From: Ciona savignyi
Lineage: Eukaryota; Chordata; Ascidiacea; Phlebobranchia; Cionidae
Direction of reading: 5' to 3'
Length of the DNA stretch: 64,000 nt
NCBI GenBank assembly: GCA_000149265.1
Contig: CH002721.1
Coordinates: 65,401-129,400, forward strand
Translations under genes and position numbers: made by a program
Part shown: piece by piece, positions 1 through 12,455 of the stretch
Layout: every line of letters starts with the position of its first letter
How positions within the stretch are numbered: the stretch's first letter is position 1
The notes under the pieces: generated by a model
What the model saw: only the letters and a program-made list of their open reading frames with translations
Database searches by the model: none
Told to the model about the DNA's origin: nothing

Positions 1-1200
1 GCTCTCGTGAGTAGCGCAAATGCTTACTACTACAATCCATACTACCAAAATCATCACAACCACGCAGTAGGAGCTGGTGCACATGTCGGAGTTGGACCTA
101 TCGGCGTTGGACTTCAGGGCGGTCTTTCAGGCTGGAACCAACAAGAGTAAGTATTGGTTTCATACTTTTTACCGGGTTGAGTTTCAAATCCATGATGGAC
201 TTGTCTCTTACGTTTTTTATATAGTTGGTATATGTATCAGTCGCGTTAACCATTCGGTCACACGACCGTACATTATTGATATCATACCTTTTTTACCGAC
301 ACAAGTTTCGAACCCAGGATGGGTACGTCACTTGGGCCGTCTTTATATGAGTCGGTATATGTATCGGTCGCGCTAACCATTCGGTCACACGACAGTACGT
401 ATTGATATCATACTGTAAGCACGATTGACATATCATCGAATTATTATACGTTTTAACAAAGGAACACTTAGGAAAGACGTCAAGTCAGTAAAAATTTTCT
501 TCATTACAGAATTGCTGCAGCTCTGCACGAATTTGGTAACTATTATGTTTATTATTTCTAATATTCCTTATACTAGATATTTTAAACATGTTTATGGGAC
601 AATCAATGAAATAAGGATGGAACTGGAGCATTGGTCATTTGCATAGCCCACGAAATAATATTAGGTCCCGTTAGAATCAGTAAAAGTACAGCAACAAAAT
701 AACATTAAATTGCACCAAACCCATCTTCATGTGAGACTTATCTACTGTTTAAGTTTAACCCATTAATTCACCTGGCTAAAGCGACGACCGTAAATCAATT
801 TAAAATCGACCATTCCGAGGCTATCTTCAATACACAAACCTTTCCGCTATCGACAAGGTCTCAAAGCGATTGAACTAACCGGCCAGTCTAATAAACTATA
901 CCAGGAAATTTATTTTAATATTTTTTTCAGATGATGTCGCTCTTTTGCTTGCACTCACCCAGTAAAGGTAATCAATTACGTCTTGTTCTGTTCTAATTTA
1001 TATACATGGTAGCGTCAGATGTATTAAAATACTTGCGTTTATGATTTGGTTAGGCCTGGTTTCAAATATGCCATATCTTTTCTGTAATAGTTTTCTATTG
1101 AATTGCCAGTTAATATATGTGTAGTAATCATTAATTTTTTTAAATAGAGTTTTATGAATTCCTTTCTTTCAGGCGAAAGCTGCTTGAACGGGAGATTTAA
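1..1200 (+). CDS. 3' end of a spliced Gly/Val-rich protein gene (partial)
   Basis: Frame 1 is open from the first base. It encodes a Tyr/Asn/His-rich stretch followed by a Gly-Val-rich stretch (residues about 24-41, pattern AVGAGAHVGVGPIGVGL). The exon reaches base 146, where the donor GTAAGT starts at 147. The best terminal exon is 1173-1200, after a pyrimidine-rich CTTTCTTTCAG; it joins in phase and adds E-RKLLEREI before TAA at 1198. AATAAA overlaps that stop (1199-1204) and recurs at 1307-1312. If the intron is retained, the protein ends at once, because GAG-TAA is read across the donor. A second acceptor at about 930 would also give an immediate stop. I do not recognise the family; low-complexity Gly/Val/Tyr/His composition suggests a secreted or structural protein. 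This is the only probable non-transposon gene in the window. Its start lies outside. Confidence 0.6.
160..398 (-). repeat. Tandem pair of tRNA-derived SINEs
   Basis: On the minus strand two units of about 112 bp lie head to tail (398 to about 285, then 271 to about 160). Each opens with a near-identical sequence containing a pol III box A (GTGTGACCGAATGGTTAACG-like) and later a box B (GGGTTCGAAAC in the first; a degraded form in the second), and ends in a short A-run. The same family is present as a single copy at 30878-31005 on the plus strand. The A/B boxes resemble a Leu/Ser-type tRNA head. The pair lies in the last intron of the Gly/Val-rich gene, antisense to it. Confidence 0.75.
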
Positions 1201-1312
1201 ATAAATATCAAAATTTCAAATATATTTTGTGTTGTTCTTTATCTTGTTACCAAAAAAGACAGTTTACTTAGATTTTAAAGTTGTAGAAGTGTACATAAAA
1301 ACTAAAAATAAA
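1199..1312 (+). promoter_or_regulatory. Candidate polyadenylation signals for the gene ending at 1200
   Basis: AATAAA occurs at 1199-1204, overlapping the stop codon, and again at 1307-1312. The second is better placed for a normal 3' UTR. No other evidence of transcript end is visible. Confidence 0.4.
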
Positions 1313-4300
1313 ATATTGCTTACATAAGAAAATATCATATACTATGTATGAAACATCTGGAAAGTTTAAACTAGCATAAATGAGCTGAGTTCCCGACAGA
1401 CTAGATAATTTAGAAAAGTAGTTTTTGGTGTACCCGATATTAGTTTTAATCCAATATCTTTTGATTGCTGGATTGAGCGTATAAATACAGCTGGCTACTC
1501 AAACCATACATTTTTTAAATATTACCCCAAACCCATATTAAATACGAAAAACTAGTCTTCTTTCATGCTGATTAGTGAAATCATTTTTATCGAATAAAAA
1601 TTAAAGAAATGTTGGTTGGTTTCTTTTTTTTAATGTTACCACTTTTATGGACTACATAAAATATCTAGCAATATTGAGATCTTTATGTAATGACGGCTAT
1701 ATAAGCCCGAGGCACCTCTCTTTTCGGTCTTATTCAATCGCGACTCACTTAGAATAAAGGTTTTAAAAACGGTCGTGTTTACAATACTACATGGTGTCGG
1801 AAATAAAATGTAGTTCGAAATCGCTCCACCGGAAGAAATCGACTGCAGTATTTCAGAGGCATGTTCTGCATGGATCCGAAGATTCGAGAGGTACCCGGAA
1901 GCATCAGGACTGTTGGACGAATAACAGTCCAAACAAGTAAATACCTTGATATACTGTAGGACCACAAAATAAAAATAAATGGGGGACTCAAAACTAATAC
2001 AATTTTTTTTTAATTAAAGTGTTATTCGGTTTGTTTCACTTATGCATGGGTAAACAAACCATCAGGAGTAAAGTCGCATGCGACTTCGGACTGCTGACCT
2101 TTCGACTTTACAAAAGCGAAAAAAGGGAAAATATGAATCTGTAAAAAACACATGTTTATGGCACACTTCATTGTGCATCAAAACATTATTTTTAATAGGG
2201 CAAAAAAGTTTAATCTACATTTGTAGCAGGCTGGGGAGACTGTATGGGAGTTCATCACAACACTGTATAAAATTTCGAAAACCTGCAATTATGGTACGCT
2301 TCGAAACGCAATGTCGAGAATAGTTTTGAAAGAGAGCAATAAACATGGTTTAAAATACCAAAGTTGTAAAGCGACAACAAATAACATCAAAAGCACAAGG
2401 TAATTCATCGTTAGACGCTGTACACGCCAGAAGGGAAGCATCTACAACAAAAAGCGTATATCACGGAGGGCCCAGTCTGAAAAATTATACTAGACAATGT
2501 TTGGTATTTAGCAGGCCCATGATTATTTCTTACCACTGCACCCGAAGATAGGTTGTTATATACCCGCCGTATCCCACGAAATGCTACTTCGGCCCGTTCA
2601 AGGTGACCTTGCAAGATTTATGCTTGACGTGCCGATGATAAAACCATAGAATACTAACTTACAGATCTTATGATGTATTCTGTTTTTATACAATTTCCGG
2701 TCCACTTTAAAATTGGATGGTCCTTCAACTTTTTTAATTGGCAATCCTGTATCCCTTTGCATTGATGATATGCAGTGTGACTGAACCTTTATTAACAGAA
2801 CCAGTTCATAGTTGCAAGAAAGCAATAATTTGTACACTGTACAAACTTTCTAAAACAGAATGAATGGTGTCAATCTGTGGATTGCCTATATTCATTGGGG
2901 AAATGGCCCAGCCACAAAACGATACCTCAATCACACGTGCATCTCGGCCAAATACTATTCTGAAATTGTAAACAATGTTTTAAAAATAACAAATTCGTAT
3001 GAAAAGTGATAAACTGTCAAAACTTTATAGCATTACGTTTCATAAAATTAAAACTTTAGAAAATAACTACACTACCTTATATTAGGAACTAAACAATTTG
3101 GTTCCCTTAACTCAGCAACCAAGTTCCCCTTTTTTTCAAAGAAGATCCATTTGTCTAAAAAAAATAAATTATGATTACATTTGACTGTATTTAAGCTATT
3201 TTTGTTTGTTTTATTTATGTTAAACACTTAAAATAACGTGCAGCATATTTATTTAACTATTATACCACCACAATAGCTTAATATACAATAAATAAAAAAA
3301 ATACTTTTTAAATTCTAAAATCTATACTATAATACCGGTACCAACCTTTTATGTTATCCGGTAATTTTTTAATTGAACTTAGTAGCTGATTAATATTGTG
3401 GTGCCTTACTACCACTGGTAAATGCCGTTCTGCTGGTGGCTTTCTGTAAAATTTACTAAAACTACGTTTTTGGCAGATTTTCTGATGACCATGCTCCAAT
3501 TCGAAGTTTTTTCTTTTTTCCAGTAACAATAATATCATCAGATATAAAATGAGTCTCGCAAATTCCAGCCCTTTATAAAGATGTAAATTAATTTTTATAA
3601 CACTAAAATCTTCCGGAACATGACTTTCTTTTGACTAAATTGTAGTTTACTACCTACTATTCTACGTTATAAGCTGGGCTGTTTTTAGGCACTATATGTT
3701 GAGGTAGAGTAGAACTGAAAATATTCCTGGACAAAAAATAGTTACCGATAATATAATGTTACGGCATACTTACGATTCCTTTTTCAACATGTCTTTAATA
3801 TCATCACCAGCTGCTGCATCTTTTAATGACAACAAAAAGTTGGATAAAACAATTCGATCAGCTTTAGCCTGGCTAGATTTTGCCAAGTCTGGTCGATGCA
3901 CTTAACTCTCTTTTCTCGGCGAACTTTCGCGACCACTTACAACCAGGAACGGCACAATGGGATGACATTTATTTTGCTTAAAATCGTGCTATTGTATAAA
4001 AAATGAAAACAACTATTAAGTTTGCAGGAGTTATCGCAATTCTGTAAACAAGTGCTCATGCGTGACCACTTTCTAACGCCATAAAAAAAAACAAAGCGTT
4101 ACCCTTCTATCTGTTAGTATTCTAAAAAAAAGTTAGTATTCTATGATAAAATCAAGGTTTTTCCCTGCAGATAACCTATAGTCTGCGCCGTGTTTTTGTA
4201 CCTTCCTCCGCATATGATCAGGAAACACCCTGGTATATGCCATGCCTAGAATACACACACTTCTTGATGATACCATGCGGGTATTGATATTTTCATTCTT

Positions 4301-5800
4301 TAATTAAAACTCCGAAAGAACAATTATGTACAAAATCACAAATAACCACGCAGCTAGCTCGGTTAAGCTATCATCGCTTAATACAGATACAGTGGAATCA
4401 GTTATTGTTTTGCGTCTCTACCGCCATCCCAATCTGGTACTCCTTGAAAAACTTGCACCACTTCCTTCTACTTTTACAGCTTCGGATTTTACATCAGAGA
4501 AATTTGATGAGAATGCCAGTACATCTAAGAAATAAAAGTATCATTTATGCCCGCCTAGGATTAGTTTCCACTTTTATTTCTGATCACGTTCATATACAAT
4601 ATTTAAAATAAATATATAGAGACTTGCAGCTGTCTGGCAGCCAACCCGTATGTATCCACATTTAAAACTCGGTTCAATTATCTTATGGGCCTATATAGGG
4701 TGGTCTTTGAAACTTTTCTTTGTGGCTTTACGGCCATGTCCCGAGCCAGACCACGAAAATTGAATCGCCAACGATTTTTGTCATAAAGGATAGTGACGAC
4801 CATTCTACAAAACAAGCCAGGGTCCCGTGATTCTGAAGTAATAATTTGCATTATTGATTAGTTAAACACAACTTTGGTAGGGTCAGTATAATTGGAATTA
4901 CTCGAAAGTGTTTAACAATCGTTACAAGCTCACGGTCCGTTTCTACAGGAGTAAAAAATCCACAAAACCCTTATTTTTCAATGCTTCATTCTGATATTTT
5001 ATTAATGTGTCCAGCTTGTTATCCCTGTTGCTCAGCATTGCATAGCGTTTTATGCACCCTATACACAGGCAAGGAGAAGCATTAATTAAAGTCGAAACAT
5101 GTAATTCAATTGGTCGGCTATTTGCAACCACAAAAAAATGAAAATCTGACCACTGGTATAAAAATAGATACCTGATATTTTATGTGTTTAGAGGCGAGAA
5201 AATAACAGTCTTCTCGATTAAGTGGTAAAGGAACAAAGTTGTCAGTTTAAGCTTATGTTGTTGTAATTGCTTTGTTTGTGTATGCCTTCTATCTAAGGAG
5301 TGGTATTAGTTTATTTTATCCACACCAGGAAGGCTTTACATAAAGCTTTTAGAGCACTCGTCCTGTTTTAGCATTTTGGATTTCCGCAACATCTATAATT
5401 TCGTTAGTCTCGTCATAAATTGAACCAGCAGTCTTGCTACTTCAGTTAGAAGTTGGATTGCATTATCATTTTTATAAAATACTTAATGAGCAAGTTGATT
5501 TGACGGCTTATAGTCTAAGCGCACTAGCCTTGCCAAGAAACTTTCAAATGAAAATCAAATAATAAATTCAAGTGAACCAAACAATTTATAATCCTCACAT
5601 AAATGGGCTATAGCGAGTGAACGTTACACGAAAAAAATATAATTCATCCAAGTCGACACATTGCATTATAAACGACTTTATAAGATTGTGCAAAAGCATT
5701 ATCTTTTCCGAAGTTGCATTTGCCGACAACAAAATTCGCATTGCACAGTTGATTTGAATAAAGCATACATATATATGTGTGTGGGCATAATATTTGTTGT
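1313..5800. other. Intergenic, no supported gene
   Basis: AT-rich sequence with short open frames (longest about 106 codons) that carry no motif I recognise and no consistent splice chain. I see no terminal inverted repeats or tandem arrays worth calling. Confidence 0.5.
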
Positions 5801-5804
5801 GTCC

Positions 5805-6000
5805 TTAATTATAGATAGCGACACCAGCATACATCATAAATAACCGATACTCCGCTGCTTTCCAATATGCTAGTTCAGACATGGGTCTCATTTTGCGATT
5901 GAATTCCACAGAGATACGATTGAAACTCGGATATCCTGGCACTGATATTTGTAATTGCCTTTGGCGAAAGTCTTCCCGCAAACAACCTGAAAAATACAAG
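5805..6000 (-). pseudogene. Fragment of a transposon protein (CACTA/EnSpm-associated domain)
   Basis: After an acceptor-like TTTTTCAG (RC near 5997) the minus strand reads a short exon containing EFNRKMRPMSELAYWKA followed by EYRLFMMYAG. The pattern 'EF-RKPR-L-E---WKATE-R-FLLYTGP' is common in animal proteins that accompany Tnp2/EnSpm-like transposases. No upstream or downstream partner exon was found; the frame stops at 5805. Family assignment is from memory of the motif only. Confidence 0.45.
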
Positions 6001-6053
6001 AAGGTTTAACAATGATCGAGACAGTGGTTTACAATAAATACGCTTCTTACCGT

Positions 6054-6453
6054 TTAATCCCTTTTCAACGAGATAGGAAGTCGTTTCATAACTCCTAAAC
6101 AACTCATATGTATGTAATCTAGATCAAAGTGGGAAACGACGATTTCTTTTATTTTTGGTAGCGGATAGGCGTCTAGTTGTGTAAATCGGTTAACGGTAAC
6201 CGAGTAATCTACGACCAGTCGCATTTTACCTTCGCGTGAGACCACTAATAAAGGAGCTTCTCCAGGGGGAAACGGGCGGGTTCAATAATGTTAGATTCGA
6301 GAAAGACGAGAAGAAGCCATAGATATCGGAGAAATAGGACCGGAAGTTTTGAGTAAAAGCTGATCGGCCTAACAAACTCTTGTTGACAAAATCTTCCGAC
6401 GCTCCCGAATCGATTAGTGCTTTGACCGGAACAGATATAAACGAAGCATCCAC
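6054..6453 (-). pseudogene. Ty3/gypsy pol remnant (protease and reverse transcriptase pieces)
   Basis: On the minus strand a retropepsin-like segment with the active-site motif ALIDSGASEDFVN (coding near 6420-6385) is followed, in another frame, by a reverse-transcriptase segment with the order VVSREGKMRLVVDYS then DAYPLPKIKE, typical of gypsy RT motif 2. The usual spacing between protease and RT is strongly shortened and the frame shifts at least twice, so this is a decayed, internally deleted copy. The RT frame trails off near 6060 and no LTR was seen. Confidence 0.7.
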
Positions 6454-7185
6454 CAGCGCAGGGCCTAAACCGGAAGGTGCTCCTCCAGCAAGAGGGAAAA
6501 ACGGCGCAAAGGGACTATAAATCCAGGCATTATGCAGACCGCAGTTGACGAATATTCAACAACGGATTGTTTAATGTTAACGCGTTGTCGGCAAACCCTT
6601 GAGAAATGTCCTATTGCGTCTCCATTATGATGTGACTAATGGCGTTAACGCGAATTCATTGAACTTAAATTTCATTGAAAAATAAGGTAAAGAAAGTTTG
6701 GATGACATCACAGTAACCGACGGCCACACTACAGGAACATGATCGAAACTTGATTAAACTCCTGTATACAAGCAGCTCTTCTTAGACACAATCTCACTCT
6801 GAACCAAGAAAAGGTGAAAATGGTATGTGTATTTTTTGTTTTATTTGGTTGGATAAATGATTAGTTAAATAATGTGTATTGTAAGGCAGATTACTGGTCA
6901 TGCTTTAATTACTTTATTTAAAACAAAACCTTGTTTATTTAGACATGTATAAAAGTTTTTAACTATGTGTTTAGTTATTAATGCAAAAAATAGTTGTTTT
7001 TACAGCCACTGCCTACGGACTGATAAGTGAACTTGTATGTGTTAGTATTGATCAGTTATATAACAACCACTGTCCCTTATTTTTGTATACACAATTGACC
7101 AAAAACATTTGCTTGTTTTAAAGCAGTTTATATAGTCCTAATTGTTTTGTTATATAGATTTGTTAAGGTGAACTGAATTATAATT

Positions 7186-8780
7186 ATGGAACAGGTATTG
7201 TTAAAAGTTTAGCCAGAACTTCAAGAAGATGCTGAGAAACTGGGCTCTTGTGTTCAATGTCGTAAAAATTTGGGTATTATTGATCTCAGTTTTGTAAAAT
7301 TTCTTGATCAGGATGAACTGCTGCGACATTTTAACCTTGTCCAGGCACGAAGATTAATGAATGTTGTCGGTAAAGAAAGTTCCAGGTTAAGATACTTTTG
7401 TTACATTGTTTCACATTTCCCTGGTATAATAATAATACTTCAATAGTCAATAACATTAGGTAAGTAAGATTAATATGACAATGTCATTTTCATTACTTGT
7501 TCCATCATTTAATATACAAAATGTCAGAGTCACCCTCCATCCAGTACTGAACCTGTTTAGTCATCAGAAACTGGTAGCAGCAGCAATATGAAAAGAACAT
7601 GCAATGGGTCTGTGATTTCAAAGTCCCATGGGATAAATTGTCCATCTGGTCTTTTAGCTGCTTTAAAAGCCAAAACTATTCCAAAACCTGATCAACGAAG
7701 GGAGTTGATACATCATACCATTGATCAAATTCTTAAAGGTTAGATAGCTTACATTATATTATAGATTTGAATGATATAGATAGTGAGGAAACCTATAGAT
7801 AAAATGGCTAGAAAAAGGCACAAACGGCTGCTGTTTGACAGTAGTTTTAATTTGACCGGCGCTGCTTGTCATATGACAGGCACCTTCCATCTTCCAATAT
7901 TTATTTTCTGGTGTGTATGTATGTGTTTTTAATAGTAGGAAAGCTAATTGTCAAAATGCTTTGCTATTTGGTGCCTTCATTGGGATTTTGTGAATAAAAA
8001 ATGTCCTTGTTTTTAATTTACTAGTTAAATACTGAATTTATTTATTATTTTTTAGGTAACCCAAAAACCGGGGAAAAGGAATTTTGGAAAAAAATCGCAT
8101 TTTCAAATGTATCCAAGTATCCTGATTCGTTCAGAGATCTTATTGATGGCATTCCATATGGTAGTGGTCAGTCACACTTCCATTACTAACAAGCTATTCT
8201 ATCGCTGGGAAAATGTTATAAGAAAAAAGGGCACACACACGAGCCAACAAACCCCATATGGATGTGTCAATTGGCGTCATGATGGCCCCAGTAACATCAA
8301 CACGGTGTCAAATAAGAATTGGCTTCAACAAGAATATATATTAAATCAGTCAAAGATACAGATCATGGTATTATTTGAATTAATGAAAATGCTGCAGTAC
8401 AAGAATTTTTGGTGGAGTGGCCGTTTATGGCTGTTCCAGAATACCACCAGTTTATGCACTACGGGATGCTTATGAATAACCAAGCAGATCATCTAAAATT
8501 GTTGGAGAAGTTACCAAAAAAGGCAAATCAAATTTACGTGGGTACATGTATTGTTTATTATAATGTTAAGAATTATCGACTAATTTATTTAATTTTATGC
8601 CACACATTGTTGTCTCCAGAACCATGAAACACAACCCAAAACCTAATGTTGCTTCAGTGTTGGAAAAATTCAAAAAAGAGTGTGTGGCGTTAGAAAATAG
8701 CACTCCAAAGTCTCATGGTCTCTTTTCGTTGTTGGCTGCATATTATGATGAAGAGGAAAGACCATTTTGAAAAGTTAAAA
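7186..8780 (+). pseudogene. Broken multi-exon gene of a transposon-associated family
   Basis: An ATG at 7186 opens a frame interrupted by TAG at 7210 (probably once TGG), then a coherent exon to 7369 ending at donor GTAAAG. It ends in a SAM-like stretch (FLDQDELLRHFNLVQARRLM). A second exon (about 7525-7740), with an in-frame TAG near 7558, contains AALKAKTIPKPDQRRELIHH. It joins in phase to an exon after TTTTTTAG (8054 on) with FSNVSKYPDSFRDLIDGIPYG. Further pieces (about 8385-8540 and 8625-8760) continue in shifted frames. Similar short N-terminal modules (K-P--D-RRELV, then KYP-SF-D) occur in repetitive, probably transposon-derived animal proteins whose superfamily I cannot name. At least two nonsense changes and one frameshift make it non-functional. 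Confidence 0.5.
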
Positions 8781-8983
8781 AAACCTATGGGGAGTGACAT
8801 TCGTGGGTGGGATGTGCATAGTAGAGATCGGATAGAGTGCAAAGCATTAGAAAGTACTTCTTCCCATGCCTCTTCCGGGAGTTGGCTGCTACAACCAACC
8901 GTCGGCCATATCGTCTGGTTAAAACGTTCGCATTGGGAATTTCCGGTTGGAGGGTGTACGTAAAGTTAAAACGTCACGTGAGG

Positions 8984-9466
8984 TTAGGGAATAAATCCAA
9001 ACAAGCAAAAGAGCTTCTTGCTTAGTAAAGCAAAAAATGATCCATTCGTGTCGTTATATATCCTTGCACTAGAAGGCAAAAGGAAACCCAATAAGTCAAT
9101 GCTGATGCGTTCCCCCATGGCTGTGTTGCTATAGGTTTTCTTTCGTCTTACTTCTTGTTCCGAACATGTTCTCTGCACTCTGCACATGTATTCTTTACGT
9201 CGTCTAAAGAATACGGCAGGTTCTTGCGATCTATAAGTGCGACAGTCTTGTTCTACCAGGGGGGCGCCCATGTCTCGTGCACCGCATATTTTGGATAAGG
9301 TATAATAAGGAGCGACGTTATCGATGCGAGGTTTGTGTCGAATTACATAATAACTTAACGTGCCTAGCTCGGCATGCCAAAGCTGGATTTTTGCTCGTTT
9401 ATCACAATATGCATTCCAAATGTTCGGGTAAGACGGCTTCGGTATGTTGTATATGTATCCGTTCAC
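8984..9466 (-). pseudogene. Ty3/gypsy pol remnant (RNase H end and integrase start)
   Basis: A 160-codon minus-strand frame contains IQLWHAELGTLSYYVIRHKP, matching the end of the gypsy RNase H/connection domain. Further on, MGERISIDLLG matches the start of the integrase core, where the first catalytic Asp falls in 'SIDLLG'. The zinc-binding HHCC module between them is degraded. The order relative to the protease/RT remnant at 6.0-6.5 kb is inconsistent with a single element, so these are separate insertions. Confidence 0.65.
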
Positions 9467-9469
9467 TAT

Positions 9470-10650
9470 TTTTGGTGCCTTTAGTAGTTAGTTATATATA
9501 CCATGCTTGAGGTCAATCTGATAATTCGGGACCCGATGGTTAAGGAGCTGAAGTCTACCAGAACACTAGCTTCCTCTCTCAAAAAATCGAATCTTAAGAT
9601 GCTTTTGGTGTTCCGATGTCGGAAATGAATACAGCGCTCTAGCGTTAAATGTCACAAATCTAGCGTGCTGAATGAACTCCGCCGTAGGTACCCACCATTT
9701 GCCGTGCTCAGCACACTAAAGGTATATTAAAGTAATTAAACAACACAGACTTCCACTATCAACAAGAAACAAACCAGTAGTACTTTTCAGTCAGAAACAA
9801 AACATGTACAAAACCTTGGTGTGCAGTGGCCGTCGCAAGAACCACTGCCGCGTTGGCCCCCACGCCAGTATTATCGTTCGTTTAAAATGTCCATGTCGAG
9901 TTTGGGCTGCTGGCACTGCGCTTCGGTTGTGCGGGCAGTCTCGTACCCTTGATATCCTTTTCACACACTGTTTTTTTTACCTTTTAACAGAAGCGAAGAC
10001 AAAAAGCTTTTGAAGCTGTGCGTCGGCACATTTGTTTTCCTCTTTTATTGTTTGAATTACATGTCTTCTTCTCGTGTTTCCAGTCACACAAATAATGCTT
10101 TTTGACCACAAACACCAGTTTTCCTTAACTAAATAACCTATATTGCGCTTGTACCATATCAATAATTTTAAGAACCTCATCGCTGTAATTTTGGTGGTAT
10201 TTCTTCCGTGTATTGGTTTTATCTACTTTCCCTTGTTTATTGTTTTAAATTTGTAGATGCTGTAACTGTTTTTTTTCAAGTACTTCATCGCGAAGCCATT
10301 AGTGATCTATCCAAGTAATATTCCTTATATATTTAGTAGTTGCTTGATACATGCATGGACTGATGAATATCTCGGTATTTTAACAACTTTGTGATTTGTG
10401 TAGGATTTTGGCTTGGTGGTCCTTGTGCAAAACTTACCTTGATTTAAGCTTTATTTAAAGTAATAGGATGCATGCATACACCCCCTTTTCCAAGCTTTTT
10501 CGTAATTGCTGTGTGTCCTTCCTCTTATTTCCATGTAAATAACAGTTTTCCTTTAGTGAAGCATCTCCTATCCTATGTAGCAGTGTAGTAGTCGTTTCGT
10601 CAAGCAAGATACAGACCAATTCCTTTTTTTTGATAAATATAAACCTACAA
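9470..10650. other. Intergenic, no supported gene
   Basis: Only short frames without recognisable domains (for example around 9804-10013 and 10455-10697). No repeat with a clear partner elsewhere in the window until the Helitron-like end at 10651. Confidence 0.4.
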
Positions 10651-12455
10651 CTAGAGAGTGTCAACCACGTGTTTAACCACCACCATTTGTAAAACACATT
10701 TTGTATGCCATATATTCATGCTACAGGGTCCCTAACCACAATTTGTATTTTATACACTGAGAATGTAGTTTGTTTCTGCAAGCATAAACGCATGGGTCCC
10801 ATAGTTGTCCAACCAAACTTCTTTTCAATGTGTAGTTAAAAAATAAATAAACATCTTAATTTACTAACATTTTACCTTAAATGTTTTAAATTAAACCTTT
10901 TTAAACGCTGTAATGAAATAAAGGAAATTCCCCTAGGTTTATTAGATGAGTTTCTGTTTTTAAATATGTTGGCCATGTTATGTAACAATTCTTAAAGTTT
11001 TAATGTGATTTGTCGACTCCTTGTTGGAGATGTCAGTGCGATATGGCATGCCTGTCACAATCATAATTCAGGAACATATCTTCGTTTTTTAGGGGAATTA
11101 CTCTAAGCAAATGTTTTCTTTCTTTTAATTGGCCTAAAGTGTCTAATGGTCTAACATTTAACCAAATCTGATCAAAATTAGAGCAGTCGTTCAAGCGATA
11201 TGCTCAAAAATTCTAATTTTTTAGAAAAAAAATGTTTTGGTTTTTAACGTCTCAGGGGAATTTCCCTAGATTCATTACCCAAAATTTTGGTTTCTGCTTA
11301 TCTAGACCATGTCCTGTTACAAATGTCAAATTTTTATTGTGATTTTATTACTCCTTTTGCTAGATTTCGGGGCAACATGGCATGCTTGTCACAATCATAA
11401 TTAGAGAACAAAATCCGATTTTTAAGGTATTTCCCTGGGTAATTTTTTTATTTCTTTTAAGTGTTAAAACAGTGACTAATGCACTTACATTCCACCAAAT
11501 CTGATTCAAATTGTATCGGTCGTTCAAGCGCTATGCCCAAATAAGTCTAATTTTTTAGAAAAAAATACCGTTTTGGTTTTAACGTTCCAGTGGAATTCCC
11601 CTATATTTATCACCCAAAATTTTGATTTCTGCATATCTAGACCATGTTGTCCAACAAATCACCGAGTTTCATTGCGATTCCATTAACCCTTCTGGTAGAT
11701 GTCGGAGCGACATAGCATGCCTGTCACAATTATCATTTAACAGCAAAAGTTTAATTTTTAGGGTATTTCCCTAAGTAATTTTTTTATTTCTTTTAAGTGT
11801 TAAATCAGTGACTAGTGCAACTAACATTGCACCAAATTTGATTCAAATTGGAGCAGCCGTTCAAGCGCTATGGCCTAAAAAGCTAATTTTTAGAAAAAAA
11901 TGACCGTTTTGGTTTTTAACGTCCAAGGGGAATTCCCCTAAATTTATTACCCACAATCTTGGTTTCTGCATATCTAGGCTATGTTGTCTAAAAAATCACT
12001 AAGTTTCATTGCGATTCCATTATTCCTTCTGGTAGATGTCGGGGCGCCATGCCATGCATGTCACAATTATCATTTAACAGCAAAAGTTTAATTTTTAGGG
12101 TATTTAAGTGTTAAATCAGTGACTAGTGTACTAACATTTCACCAAATTTGATTCAAATTGGAGTGGCCGTTCAAGCGCTATGGCCTAAAAAGCTAATTTT
12201 TTAGAAAAAAATGACCGTTTTAGTTTTTAACGTCCAAGGGGAATTCCCCTAAATTTATTACCCAAAATTTTGGTTTCTACATATCAAGACCATGTTGTCT
12301 AACAAATGACAAAGTTTCATTGCAATCCCATTATTCCTTCTGGTAGATGTCGGGCGCCATGCCATGCCTGTCAAGCGTTTGACGAAGAAAAAAAAAAAAC
12401 GGACAAAAACAATATGTGTCCCATTTTTTCAAATGGGACCCATAATAAATAAGAA
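10651..12455 (-). mobile_element. Helitron-like non-autonomous element, copy 1
   Basis: Minus-strand copy (1805 bp) of a repeat also found at 17751-19897. The 3' end is CTAG followed by T, the 5' end is A followed by TTCTTA (TCCTTA in the sister copy), and there is no target duplication, all as expected for Helitrons, which insert between A and T. Near the 5' end is a perfect hairpin (GTCCCATTT - loop - AAATGGGAC, in 12424-12445). The body is mostly a tandem array of units about 335 bp long, recognised by recurring GGCATGCCTGTCACAAT (near 11046, 11381, 11716, 12051, 12361). No Rep/helicase coding capacity. Confidence 0.6.

Noticed and set aside
930-962. Extra exon between the two exons of the Gly/Val-rich gene
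   Set aside because: It has an acceptor, but joining it puts TGA as the second codon; direct joining to 1173 gives a sensible terminus.
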